Below are positions 1 through 8,101 of a stretch of 21,994 bases of DNA, one piece after another. Where the stretch lies: contig DASSSA010000089.1 of NCBI GenBank assembly GCA_035701505.1, positions 1 to 21,994 on the forward strand, read 5' to 3'. This DNA is from AC-69 sp035701505. Lineage in GTDB: Bacteria > Actinomycetota > UBA4738 > HRBIN12. The translations under genes were made by a program, and so were the position numbers. How positions within the stretch are numbered: the first letter of the stretch is position 1; each line of letters begins with the position of its first letter. The notes beneath the pieces were generated by a model. It was given only the letters and a program-made list of their open reading frames with translations, did no database searches and was not told the DNA's origin.

Positions 1-1941
1 GATACGGCGACCGCCCACCAGGTCCTGGGCAAGGAGGACGTGGTCGATGAGATCGACGTGATCGCGGACCCCGGCGTGTCGGACACCGAGCTCCGAGCGC
101 GGATCCAAGATGCCCTTCCCAGTGGGGTTGAGGCGGTCACCAGTACCACCGTCGCCGACGAGAACTCGCAAGCGCTGAAGGATGCGCTGGGGTTCTTCCG
201 GACGGCGCTGCTCGTGTTCGCGTTCATTGCCCTGTTCGTCGGCGCGTTCATCATCTTCAACACCTTCTCGATCATCGTCGCCCAGCGCATGCGCGAGCTC
301 GCCCTGTTCCGGACGCTCGGCGCATCCCGCCGACAGGTGATGACGTCGGTGATCGTGGAAGCCTTCGCCGTTGGGCTGTTCGCCTCGGTCCTGGGGATCC
401 TCGCCGGCATCGGGATCGCCCTCGGGCTCCAGGGGCTGCTCGCGGCATTCAACATCGATCTCCCCAGCACCTCGCCCCAGCTCGAGCCGCGCACGATCAT
501 CGTGGCGCTGCTGATCGGGACGGTCGTCACGGTCTTCTCCTCGATCCTGCCCGCATGGCGAGCGGCCAAGGTCGCCCCGGTCCAGGCCCTGCGGGAGTCG
601 CAGGAGACCGGGGCCGGGGGGTCGTGGGGGCGACGGCTCGTGATCGGGCTCCTGGTCACGGCGGGCGGGATGGCGGGCCTTCTGTACGGCCTGTTCGGAA
701 CACCCTCCAGCACTGCGATCCTCATCGGGGCCGGAGCAGCGGCCACGTTCATCGGCATCGCCATCCTGTCCCCGCTCGTCGCCAGGCCGATCGCCGCGAC
801 GATCGGGGCGCCCATCCGGCGCCTGGGCGTCCAGGGCATGCTGGGGAGGGAGAACGCCATGCGCAACCCACGCCGCTCTGCCTCGACGGCCGCCGCGCTG
901 ATGATCGGGCTGGGGCTGGTGGCCATGGTGGCCATCCTGGCGGCGTCGCTGAAGGCGTCGTTCGATGCGGCGCTCAACGAGACGCTGAAGGCCGACCTGA
1001 TCCTGTCGACGTCCTCGTCCTTGCCGTTCAGCCCGGACGCCGCGGCCAGGACGGGCCGGGTGCCGGGCGTGGCCGCAGCGTCGGAGTTTCGACAGGGCGG
1101 GTTCCGGGTGAACGGATCGACGGCGTTCCTGACCGCCGTCGATCCGTCCACGGTCGAGCAGGTCACCTCGCTGAAGGAGTCGCCCGGGTCCATCCAATCG
1201 TTGGCGGATGGGGACGTGCTGGTGTTCGAGGACGTGGCCACGAAGAACGACTGGGCGGTCGGCGACACCCTCCCGGCCGCCTTCGGGACCGTGGGCAGGA
1301 CCTCGCTCACGATCGGGGGCACCTACGACGAGAATCGTCTGGTCGGCAACTACGTGGTCTCGCTCGAGACCTACGGGAAGTACTTCCCCGAGCAGCTCGA
1401 CACGTTCGTGATGGTGAAGCTCCAATCCGGAGCGGACCTGCAGACGGTGCAGGGGGCGATCGAGGAGGCGACGCGGAGCTTCGGCAACATCGAGGTGCAA
1501 AACCAGACGGCGTTCCGGGACCAGCAGGCCGGGTTCATCAACCAGCTGGTCGGGCTGATCACCGCGCTCCTGGCGATGGCCATCCTCATCGCGCTGTTCG
1601 GCATCGTGAACACCCTCGGCCTGTCCATCTTCGAGCGGACCCGAGAGCTCGGGCTACTGCGAGCGGTGGGCATGAGCCGGCGACAGGTGCGGTCGATGAT
1701 CCGGTGGGAGTCGGTGATCATCGCCATCCTCGGCGCCGTATTGGGCATCGTCATCGGTGTCGCGTTCGGCTGGTCCATCCAGCAGGCGCTGGCGTCCCAG
1801 GGCCTCACCGAGCTTCGGATCCCGGGGGGGCAGCTCGTGGTGTACCTGGTCCTCGCGGGCCTCGCGGGCGTGGTGGCGGCGATCCTGCCGGCCCGCCGGG
1901 CGGCCCGGTTGAACGTCCTTCGGGCCATCTCGTACGAGTAA
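1..1941 (+). CDS. FtsX/MacB-like ABC transporter permease, 5' end cut off by the window
   Basis: The reading frame is open from base 1, so the start lies outside the window; 646 residues are visible. The first residues are the end of an extracytoplasmic MacB-type domain. They are followed by a membrane segment and the classic FtsX stretch 'VGAFIIFNTFSIIVAQR', then 'RELALFRTLGASRRQV'. Two more membrane helices follow. The pattern then repeats: a central hydrophobic stretch, a second extracytoplasmic domain (roughly residues 330-530), and a second FtsX block with 'IVNTLGLSIFERTRELGLLRAVGMSRRQV' in shorter form. It ends with two helices and the usual 'PARRAARLNVLRAISYE'-type tail. This is the double-FtsX permease layout of lipoprotein- or antimicrobial-export ABC systems. 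The ATPase partner would be expected upstream, outside the window. The substrate cannot be told. Confidence 0.93.
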   Translation, partial: DTATAHQVLGKEDVVDEIDVIADPGVSDTELRARIQDALPSGVEAVTSTTVADENSQALKDALGFFRTALLVFAFIALFVGAFIIFNTFSIIVAQRMRELALFRTLGASRRQVMTSVIVEAFAVGLFASVLGILAGIGIALGLQGLLAAFNIDLPSTSPQLEPRTIIVALLIGTVVTVFSSILPAWRAAKVAPVQALRESQETGAGGSWGRRLVIGLLVTAGGMAGLLYGLFGTPSSTAILIGAGAAATFIGIAILSPLVARPIAATIGAPIRRLGVQGMLGRENAMRNPRRSASTAAALMIGLGLVAMVAILAASLKASFDAALNETLKADLILSTSSSLPFSPDAAARTGRVPGVAAASEFRQGGFRVNGSTAFLTAVDPSTVEQVTSLKESPGSIQSLADGDVLVFEDVATKNDWAVGDTLPAAFGTVGRTSLTIGGTYDENRLVGNYVVSLETYGKYFPEQLDTFVMVKLQSGADLQTVQGAIEEATRSFGNIEVQNQTAFRDQQAGFINQLVGLITALLAMAILIALFGIVNTLGLSIFERTRELGLLRAVGMSRRQVRSMIRWESVIIAILGAVLGIVIGVAFGWSIQQALASQGLTELRIPGGQLVVYLVLAGLAGVVAAILPARRAARLNVLRAISYE

Positions 1942-1997
1942 TCGGCCGCCGGCGGCTGGGCGGCAAGAAGACGCGCAGGAGCGCGGAGTCGTGCGGC

Positions 1998-2003
1998 TAT
2001 CAT
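1998..2003 (+). promoter_or_regulatory. Putative -10 box for thrS
   Basis: TATCAT ends 8 bases before the ATG of thrS, so transcription would begin at or next to the start codon. I see no good -35 hexamer and no Shine-Dalgarno in this gap. The 70-base space after the permease gene fits a separate promoter. Confidence 0.5.
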
Positions 2004-2011
2004 GGCTGCCC

Positions 2012-3940
2012 ATGCCGCAGATCGAGCTTCCCGACGGACACCGCGTCGCGCTCCCCGAGGGCGAGCCGATCGGCTCGATCATCCCCCCCGACGCGATCGT
2101 CGCCCGGTTCGACGGCGAGCTGGTGGACCTGTCGTTCGTCCCAGAGCGCGACGGAAGGGTGGAATCCGTGAACGCGGACCAGCCCGACGGGCTGCACGTC
2201 CTTCGGCATTCCACCGCCCACGTGATGGCTCAGGCCGTGTGCGACCTGTTCCCCGGAGCGAAGTACGCGATCGGTCCCCCGATCGAGGACGGGTTCTACT
2301 ACGACGTCGAGCTCCCGCAGGCGCTCGCCCCGGACGAGTTGCCGCGGATCGAGGCTCGGATGGACGAGATCCGCACTGCAGACCAGCCCTTCGTCCGGGA
2401 AGAGCTGTCGCGCCAGCAGGCGCTGGAGCGGTTCGCGGATCAGCCGTACAAGCGCGAGATCATCGAGGGACTCGACGAAGCCGAGGGGGCCGGCGCCGAC
2501 ACGGTAGTCGTCTATCGCAGTGGCGAGTGGTCCGACCTGTGCCGGGGTCCGCACGTGCCGTCCACGGGGCGGCTCGGCGCGTTCAAGTTGCTGAAGCTGG
2601 CCGGGGCGTACTGGCGGGGCGACGAGTCGCGGCCCATGCTCCAGCGGATCTACGGAACCGCGTGGCCGAACGAGCAGGACCTGAAGGCGTATCTCCACCG
2701 GGTGGAGGAAGCCGAGCGGCGCGATCACCGGAAGCTCGGCCGACAGCTCGACCTGTTCTCCTTCCCCGAGGAGCTGGGGCCCGGGCTCGTCGTGTGGCAC
2801 CCGCGTGGGGGGATCTTCCGCAAGCAGCTCGAGGACTACGTCCGCGACCTGCACCTCGAGCGCGGCTACGACCTGGTGGTCACGCCGCACCTTGCCCGAC
2901 GGATGCTGTGGGACACCTCGGGCCACACCGCGAAGTTCATCGAGAACATGTACCCGGTGATGGACGACGGACAGGGCAACGAGTACTTCGTCAAGCCCAT
3001 GAACTGCCCGTTCCACGTCCTGGTCTACAAGTCGCAGGTGCGCTCCTACCGGGACCTGCCGATGCGCCTGTCCGAGCTCGGCACCGTCTACCGGTACGAG
3101 CGGGCCGGCGTCGTCCATGGGCTGCTCCGGGTCCGGGGCATGACCCAGGACGACTCGCACATCATCTGCCGGGAGGACCAGCTGATCGACGAGATCCTCT
3201 CCGCCTTCGACCTCACGCTGGACATCCACCGCACCTTCGGGTTCGCGGACCCGGTGGTCACCCTGTCGACGAAGCCCGGGCAGGCAATCGGTGAGGAGTC
3301 GATGTGGGCTCGGGCCATCGAGGCCCTGACGAAAGCGCTGAACAACAGCGGGCTGGAGTACGCCGTGGCAGAGGGGGAGGGAGCGTTCTACGGCCCGAAG
3401 GTGGACTTCCACTTCCGAGATGCGATCGGGCGGCTGTGGCAGCTGACCACGGTGCAGGTCGACTTCGCCCTGCCGGAGCGGTTCGACATGGAGTTCGTCG
3501 GAGAGGACAACGAGCGCCATCGCCCCGTGATGATCCACCGGGCCATCCTGGGCTCACTGGAGCGGTTCTCAGGGGTGTTGATCGAGCACTACGCGGGAGC
3601 CTTCCCGCTGTGGCTCGCGCCCGAGCAGGTGCGGCTGGTCCCGGTGGCCGATCGGCACGTGGAGCACGCGCGAGAGCTGGGGGAGAAGCTCCGTGCTGGC
3701 GGGCTCCGGCCCTTCGTCGACGCGAGTGGCGAGACCGTGGGGAAGAAGGTGCGCGCGGCGCAGCTCATGAAGGTCCCCTACACGCTGGTCATCGGGGACC
3801 GCGAGATTGAAGGTGGAAACATCACCGTCCGCGACCGATCGGGCAGCGAGGCCAAGGACGTGGCCATCGACACGTTCGTCCGGGCAGTAGCCGAGGAAGC
3901 CGGCACCCGCTCGCTCCAGCAGAGCCGGTTCGGAGACTAG
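2012..3940 (+). CDS. thrS: Threonine--tRNA ligase
   Basis: It charges tRNA-Thr with threonine in the cytoplasm. The 642-residue product has the normal ThrRS order. An N-terminal TGS domain (about 1-60) begins 'MPQIELPDGHRVALPEG'. The editing domain shows the HxxxH motif (H66, H70) and the Cys/His pair in 'DLCRGPHV' (C177, H181). The class II catalytic core has 'MNCPFH' (zinc ligand C332), motif 2 'YRYERAGVVHG', a second zinc ligand in 'DDSHIIC' (H383) and 'HRAILGSLERF' as motif 3. A C-terminal anticodon-binding domain follows. I chose ATG at 2012 because the upstream GTG at 1991 overlaps the -10 box and adds residues before the TGS start. The HIT gene follows 6 bases after the stop. Confidence 0.98.
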   Translation: MPQIELPDGHRVALPEGEPIGSIIPPDAIVARFDGELVDLSFVPERDGRVESVNADQPDGLHVLRHSTAHVMAQAVCDLFPGAKYAIGPPIEDGFYYDVELPQALAPDELPRIEARMDEIRTADQPFVREELSRQQALERFADQPYKREIIEGLDEAEGAGADTVVVYRSGEWSDLCRGPHVPSTGRLGAFKLLKLAGAYWRGDESRPMLQRIYGTAWPNEQDLKAYLHRVEEAERRDHRKLGRQLDLFSFPEELGPGLVVWHPRGGIFRKQLEDYVRDLHLERGYDLVVTPHLARRMLWDTSGHTAKFIENMYPVMDDGQGNEYFVKPMNCPFHVLVYKSQVRSYRDLPMRLSELGTVYRYERAGVVHGLLRVRGMTQDDSHIICREDQLIDEILSAFDLTLDIHRTFGFADPVVTLSTKPGQAIGEESMWARAIEALTKALNNSGLEYAVAEGEGAFYGPKVDFHFRDAIGRLWQLTTVQVDFALPERFDMEFVGEDNERHRPVMIHRAILGSLERFSGVLIEHYAGAFPLWLAPEQVRLVPVADRHVEHARELGEKLRAGGLRPFVDASGETVGKKVRAAQLMKVPYTLVIGDREIEGGNITVRDRSGSEAKDVAIDTFVRAVAEEAGTRSLQQSRFGD

Positions 3941-3946
3941 CGGGCG

Positions 3947-4444
3947 GTGGAGCGGCTGTGGTCGCCGTGGCGGATGGAGTACATCGAGGCGGCGAAGGGC
4001 GAGCCGGACGGCTGCATCTTCTGCGACCTTCCGGCCAAGGGCGACGACGCGGCCACGCTGATCCTGGCGCGGGGTGGGCGAGGGTTCGTGCTCATGAACT
4101 CCTTCCCGTACAACCCGGGTCACCTGATGGTTGCGCCGTTTCGGCATACGGGGGACTTCGAGGATCTCCACGACGATGAGCTGGTGGACCTCGACGCGTT
4201 GATGAAGCGCTCGCTCCGCGCCCTGCGGGAGGAGATGGACCCGCAGGGCTTCAACATCGGGACGAACCTTGGGCGGGTGGCGGGCGCCGGCATCCCGGAC
4301 CACGTGCACTGGCACGTCGTCCCCCGGTGGAACGGCGATACGAACTTCATGCCGGTGGTGGGTCAGACCCGGGTCCTGCCCGAGCTGCTTGAGGAGACCT
4401 ACCGCAAGCTCGCCCCCCGATTCCAACGATCAGGCGAGCGGTGA
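3947..4444 (+). CDS. HIT-family nucleotide hydrolase/phosphorylase (Ap4A phosphorylase-like)
   Basis: This 165-residue protein belongs to the histidine triad superfamily, which cleaves or transfers nucleoside phosphates such as diadenosine tetraphosphate. Visible motifs are the N-terminal 'MERLWSPWRMEYI', typical of the actinobacterial members; the 'CIFC' cysteine pair (C23, C26); 'NPGHLMVAP'; and the active-site triad 'HVHWHVV' at 119-125, with H121 as the likely nucleophile. The start is a GTG, and no strong ribosome site is visible. It lies directly behind thrS, and an orthologue holds the same place between thrS and pgsA1 in mycobacteria. Its exact substrate is not shown by the sequence. 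Its stop is only 6 bases from the stop of the facing EF-G2 gene. Confidence 0.93.
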   Translation: MERLWSPWRMEYIEAAKGEPDGCIFCDLPAKGDDAATLILARGGRGFVLMNSFPYNPGHLMVAPFRHTGDFEDLHDDELVDLDALMKRSLRALREEMDPQGFNIGTNLGRVAGAGIPDHVHWHVVPRWNGDTNFMPVVGQTRVLPELLEETYRKLAPRFQRSGER

Positions 4445-4450
4445 GGGGCG

Positions 4451-6538
4451 CTACTTCTTCGCCTCGTCCTTGGCCTTCTGGGTCTCGGCGATCAGCCGGT
4501 CGGCGAGGTGGGACGGCACCTCCTCGTAATGGGAGAACTTCATGCTGAAGGCTCCCCGGCCGCCGGTCAGGGAGCGGAGGTCGATCGCGTAGCGGGCCAC
4601 CTCCGCCTGGGGGACCTGGGCCTTGATCCGCTGCTTACCGGATCCTGCGGATTCCATCCCCTGGATCTTGGCTCGTTTGGAGTTCAGGTCTCCCATCACG
4701 TCGCCGGTGTGGTCGTCCGGTACGACGATCTCGAGCTCCACGATGGGCTCAAGCAGTACGACGCCCGCGTGCTGGGCGGCGTCCTTCAGGGCCAGCGAAC
4801 CCGCGATCTGAAAGGCCATGTCGGAGGAGTCCACCGTGTGGAACTTCCCGTCGATCAGCGTGACCCGAACGTCGACCACGGGGTTGCCGGAGAGGACTCC
4901 CTCTTGCATGGCCTTCACGACGCCCTTCTCCACCGATCCGATGAACTGGTTGGGGATCGCGCCGCCGAAGATCTTGTCCTGGTACTCGAACCCCGAGCCC
5001 CGGGGGAGGGGCTCGATCTCGACGCTGGCCACCCCGAACTGGCCGTGGCCGCCGGTCTGCTTCACGTGGCGGCCCAGGCCCTTCCCCGGGCCCCGGATGG
5101 TCTCGCGGTAGGCGATCTTGGCCGGGGCGGTCGTGACCTCGACACCGAACTTCCTCTTCATGCGCTCCATCATCACCTCGAGGTGGGCCTCGCCCATCCC
5201 GTAGGCCACGGTCTCGTGCGTCTCGTCGGAGCGTTCGACGCGGAACGTGGGGTCCTCCTCGCGCAGGCGCGAGAGCGCGGTGGACAGCTTGTCCTCATCT
5301 CCCTTGGTCTTTGGGGCGATCGCGTAGGCGAGCAGCGGCTCCGGCATCTCCATCGGAGGCAGCTGCACCGGGTCGTCCTTGGTGGAGAACACGTCGCCCG
5401 TGGTGGTGTGTGACAGCTTGGCCACGGCACCGATGTCGCCGGCCCGCACCTCAGCCACGGAGTCGTGCTCCTTGCCTCGCAGGGTGAACAGCTGTCCCAC
5501 CCGCTCGTCCGTGCCCTTCGTCCCGTTGTACACGGTGGAGTCCGGCCGCATCGTGCCCGAGAACACGCGGAACACCGTGATGTGGCCGACGTACGGGTCG
5601 GAGACCGTCTTGAACACCAGGGCGGTGAGCGGCTGTGAGGGATCGCAGGTCCGCTGCTTCTCCTCGCCAGACTTCGACACGACCGTGATCGGTCCACGGT
5701 CAACGGGCGAGGGAAACTCGTCCACCATGAATTGGAGCACCCGGTCCGCACCGATGGGCCGCGCCGCCGCCGCCACCAGCACCGGTGCGATCCGGGCCTC
5801 GGCGAATCCCTTCTTCACCCCTTGGACCACCTCGTCCTCGGACAGTTCTCCCTGCTCGAGATACTTCTCGATCAGCGCGTCGTCGGACTCGGCCACCGCC
5901 TCCATGAGCTTCTCCCGGAACGGGTCGGCCTTGCCGGAGATGTCATCGGGCCACGGTCCCTCCTCGGCCCGGGGTCCGGAACCGTAGCGGAACGCCCGTC
6001 GCGTGAGAAGATCCGCGATGCCCTCGAACTCATGCTCCTCGCCGAGGGGGAGCTCGAGCGGCGCGACCTGCGTGCCGAAGGCCCCAACGAGCTGCTCCAG
6101 GGTGCGTTCGAACGAGGCCCGCTCCCGGTCCAGCTTGTTGACCAGGATGGCCCGCGGCAGTCCCGCCTCGACCGCGAGCTCCCACGCCACCTCGGTCTGG
6201 ACCTCGACCCCCTCAACCGCCGACACCACCAGGAGCACGGCATCGACGGCCCGGATGGCCGAGCGCAGGTCGCCGACGAAGTCCGCGTATCCGGGTGCGT
6301 CGAGGACATTCACCTTGACGTCGTTCCACTCGACCGGGGCCATGGCGAGTGAGACGCTCAGTCCCTTCTTGACTTCCTCGGGCTCGAAGTCAGAGACCGT
6401 GTTGCCGTCCTCCACCTTGCCCATCCGGGTGACGGCGCCGGAGGCAAAGAGCATGGCTTCGACCAGTGTCGTCTTCCCAGCACCGCCGTGGCCGGCGAGG
6501 AGGACATTGCGGATGTTCGTGGGTTCGTACGTCTTCAC
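4451..6538 (-). CDS. Elongation factor G-like GTPase (EF-G2 type)
   Basis: The 695-residue protein has the five-domain EF-G layout and is full length. The G domain has P-loop 'GHGGAGKT' (16-23), G3 'DAPGYADF' (80-87) and G4 'NKLD' (134-137). Later come 'GGHGQFGVASVEIEPLPRG' for domain IV and a normal domain V near 'GDVMGDLNSKRAKIQGM'. Canonical translocase EF-G has 'AHIDAGKTT' and 'DTPGHVDF'. Here the P-loop is glycine-rich and the catalytic histidine is replaced by tyrosine, as in the paralogous EF-G2/FusA2 proteins of actinobacteria. Such proteins are not the housekeeping translocase, and at least one is reported to lack ribosome-dependent GTPase activity. The start is GTG with a weak AAAGG ribosome site. 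It is the only minus-strand gene here and interrupts an otherwise conserved plus-strand block. Confidence 0.95.
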   Translation of the reverse strand: MKTYEPTNIRNVLLAGHGGAGKTTLVEAMLFASGAVTRMGKVEDGNTVSDFEPEEVKKGLSVSLAMAPVEWNDVKVNVLDAPGYADFVGDLRSAIRAVDAVLLVVSAVEGVEVQTEVAWELAVEAGLPRAILVNKLDRERASFERTLEQLVGAFGTQVAPLELPLGEEHEFEGIADLLTRRAFRYGSGPRAEEGPWPDDISGKADPFREKLMEAVAESDDALIEKYLEQGELSEDEVVQGVKKGFAEARIAPVLVAAAARPIGADRVLQFMVDEFPSPVDRGPITVVSKSGEEKQRTCDPSQPLTALVFKTVSDPYVGHITVFRVFSGTMRPDSTVYNGTKGTDERVGQLFTLRGKEHDSVAEVRAGDIGAVAKLSHTTTGDVFSTKDDPVQLPPMEMPEPLLAYAIAPKTKGDEDKLSTALSRLREEDPTFRVERSDETHETVAYGMGEAHLEVMMERMKRKFGVEVTTAPAKIAYRETIRGPGKGLGRHVKQTGGHGQFGVASVEIEPLPRGSGFEYQDKIFGGAIPNQFIGSVEKGVVKAMQEGVLSGNPVVDVRVTLIDGKFHTVDSSDMAFQIAGSLALKDAAQHAGVVLLEPIVELEIVVPDDHTGDVMGDLNSKRAKIQGMESAGSGKQRIKAQVPQAEVARYAIDLRSLTGGRGAFSMKFSHYEEVPSHLADRLIAETQKAKDEAKK

Positions 6539-6583
6539 CGGCGTGCCTTTCGGCGGGCGGCAGATGCGGACCGGAACCCGAGG

Positions 6584-6589
6584 ATTCTA
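6584..6589 (-). promoter_or_regulatory. Putative -10 box for the EF-G2 gene
   Basis: On the minus strand this reads TAGAAT, about 45 bases before the GTG start. A convincing -35 is not visible. It stands back to back with the -10 of the pgsA-like gene at 6634-6639, so this is a divergent promoter region about 110 bases long. Confidence 0.45.
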
Positions 6590-6633
6590 GCGCGGCCGAG
6601 GCAGGCTCCTTCGGGCCGCTTCGGACGCGGTGA

Positions 6634-6639
6634 TACGCT
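6634..6639 (+). promoter_or_regulatory. Putative -10 box for the PIM-lipid operon
   Basis: TACGCT ends 8 bases before the GTG at 6648. Transcription would start at or beside that codon, giving a leaderless mRNA. No Shine-Dalgarno is present. Confidence 0.42.
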
Positions 6640-6647
6640 CGCCCGCG

Positions 6648-7178
6648 GTGTCGGTCTCGGTGAACGCGCAGGCGAGAGGGCGCGTGGCTTTCGTGTTGGT
6701 CGCCATCGCCGCGACCGGTGCGGTGGGGATCGCGACCTGGCAGATGCTTGCCCGCCGGCCGATCGATGCGGGGCTGGGGGCGCTGGCGGCCGGTGCCATC
6801 CTCCTGGCGGCCGATCCGATGATGCTCGGTCCCGGGGCGATGCTCGAACGAACGGTCGCCTCGTTCGTGGACCGGGCGTACGACGGAGCCATCCTCGCGG
6901 CCATCGCCTGGGCATACCGGGCCTCGGACCCATGGATCGCTGTAGGCGCGCTCGTGGCGCTCGGGGTGAGCTTCCTTGCGGCCTACGTCCGGGCCCGCGG
7001 CGCCTCGCTCGGATACGGCGTGGGCGAGAGCTCGATCACGCGCGGGCTCCGCTACGGGTTGATCTCGGCGGGCCTCCTCGTCGATGGGCTGGGTTGGGCG
7101 CTGTGGACGGTGGCATCGGTGATGGGCCTCGCGGCGCTGGTGCGGACCAGTCAGGTGGCGAAGGAGGAGAGGGCCTGA
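6648..7178 (+). CDS. CDP-alcohol phosphatidyltransferase-like membrane protein lacking most of the catalytic motif
   Basis: This 176-residue, highly hydrophobic protein has about five or six membrane segments. It sits where pgsA1 (phosphatidylinositol phosphate synthase) stands in mycobacteria, just before the PIM acyltransferase and pimA. Its second half resembles that family. 'VDRAYDGAIL' (74-83) matches the end of the active-site motif with D75 as the last Asp. 'AAYVRARGASLG' (111-122) matches the 'SYIKARAEASG' helix of PgsA1. However, the family signature D-x2-DG-x2-AR-x8-G-x3-D-x3-D is mostly absent. The DG/AR half is replaced by 'ADPMMLGPGAML' (55-66) and the third Asp is A71. It may be a pseudoenzyme, a scaffold or a diverged enzyme. 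I chose GTG 6648 from the -10 spacing; GTG 6630 is an in-frame alternative. Its stop overlaps the next start (CTGA). Confidence 0.75.
   Translation: MSVSVNAQARGRVAFVLVAIAATGAVGIATWQMLARRPIDAGLGALAAGAILLAADPMMLGPGAMLERTVASFVDRAYDGAILAAIAWAYRASDPWIAVGALVALGVSFLAAYVRARGASLGYGVGESSITRGLRYGLISAGLLVDGLGWALWTVASVMGLAALVRTSQVAKEERA
7161..7170 (+). promoter_or_regulatory. Strong Shine-Dalgarno fixing a CTG start
   Basis: AAGGAGGAGA lies inside the end of the pgsA-like gene. The core AAGGAGG ends 7 bases before CTG at 7175. No ATG, GTG or TTG in the right frame is close by, so this site decides the start of the acyltransferase. Confidence 0.65.
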
Positions 7179-8101
7179 GCGTCGAGACTCTCAAGGAACG
7201 GCTGGCTCTCTGGTCGTTCCGACTGGTCGCCTGGCTGGCCAGGACGTTGCCCGAGCGAGCCGGGCGCCGGGCGTTCGATGCGTTCGGGCGCCTGGCGTTC
7301 CGCCTGCTCCCCGGGGTGCGGGCCACGGTCGCGGCGAACCAGGCCATGGTCCTGGGGCAGGAGCCGGGGTCCGACCTGGTCGCATCGGCCACGAAGGAGG
7401 CGTTCTCGCTCTACGCGCGGTACTGGTTCGACACGTTTCGGGCCCGGATCCTGCCCGTGGCCGAGCTGAATGCGCGCACGATCACCGAGGGGATCGAGAA
7501 CATCGACCAGGCCCTCGAAGGTGGAAAGGGCTGCATCACGGTCCTGCCACACATGGGGAACTGGGACGTTGCCGGGCGATGGCTGGCGGCCAACGACTAT
7601 CGGATCGCGTCCGTGGCCGAGGAGCTCCGGCCGAGGGAGCTGTTCGAGCTGTTCCTGGAACACCGTGAGGCCCTGGGGATCAAGATCATCCCGCTGACCA
7701 AGGATGGGCACGTCGGTCAGCAGCTCGGTGCGCTGCTCGGCCAGAACTGGATCGTGGCCCTCGTGGCCGATCGGGACCTCACCGAGCGAGGGGTCGAGGT
7801 AGAGATGTTCGGGGCGCCCCGCAGGCTCCCGGTCGGGCCGGCGCTGCTGTCGCTGTCGACCGGTGCGCCGCTGCTCGTCTGTCCGGTGTGGACCACCGAA
7901 AACGGATGGAAGATCCGGGTCGGCGCCGCCCTGGAGATCGAGCGGACCGGTGACATCCGGACCGACGTGACCGAACTCACGCGGAGGATGGCCGCGGAGT
8001 TCGAACGAGCCATCGCGGCGCGACCGGTGGACTGGCACATGTTCCAGCCGGCCTGGGAGAAGCGGCTCGGCCCCCGCGGGAGGGACGACCGGGACCCGTG
8101 A
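7175..8101 (+). CDS. Phosphatidylinositol mannoside acyltransferase (LpxL/HtrB family), probable CTG start
   Basis: This family moves a fatty acyl chain from acyl-CoA onto the mannose of PIM at the inner face of the membrane (Rv2611c/PatA type). The 308-residue length fits. The N-terminal region 'RLALWSFRLVAWLARTLP' is the usual amphipathic start, the catalytic H-x4-D box is 'HMGNWD' (H126, D131), and 'VADRDLTERG' follows near residue 198. The assigned start is CTG 7175, placed by the ribosome site and by a CTGA overlap with the upstream stop. The nearest upstream in-frame GTG is about 35 codons back, inside the preceding gene, and would add residues unlike the family. Its own stop overlaps the pimA start by 4 bases (GTGA), so the three genes look translationally coupled. 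Confidence 0.9.
   Translation: MSVETLKERLALWSFRLVAWLARTLPERAGRRAFDAFGRLAFRLLPGVRATVAANQAMVLGQEPGSDLVASATKEAFSLYARYWFDTFRARILPVAELNARTITEGIENIDQALEGGKGCITVLPHMGNWDVAGRWLAANDYRIASVAEELRPRELFELFLEHREALGIKIIPLTKDGHVGQQLGALLGQNWIVALVADRDLTERGVEVEMFGAPRRLPVGPALLSLSTGAPLLVCPVWTTENGWKIRVGAALEIERTGDIRTDVTELTRRMAAEFERAIAARPVDWHMFQPAWEKRLGPRGRDDRDP

Noticed and set aside
1945..1956. GCCGCCGGCGGC palindrome after the permease stop, as a terminator
   Set aside because: It is a self-complementary run without a loop or T-tract, and is common by chance at this GC content.
1991..2011. GTG 1991 as the thrS start
   Set aside because: It precedes and overlaps the -10 box TATCAT, has no ribosome site, and adds residues before the normal TGS start.
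555..2171. Plus-strand frame of 538 codons overlapping the permease
   Set aside because: It is a frame-shifted reading of the FtsX-like gene and the start of thrS; the composition is all Arg/Gly/Pro/Ala.
2000..3538. Long open frame of 512 codons on the minus strand
   Set aside because: It lies wholly opposite thrS, which has all family motifs. The translation is low in complexity with no recognisable domain, as expected for antisense frames in GC-rich DNA.
4987..5020. Short 8-bp inverted repeat inside the EF-G2 gene
   Set aside because: Stems of this size made of C and G runs are expected often in this DNA.
6003..6590. Plus-strand frames opposite the EF-G2 gene
   Set aside because: These are Ser/Arg/Thr-rich shadows without domains; EF-G2 on the minus strand is unmistakable.
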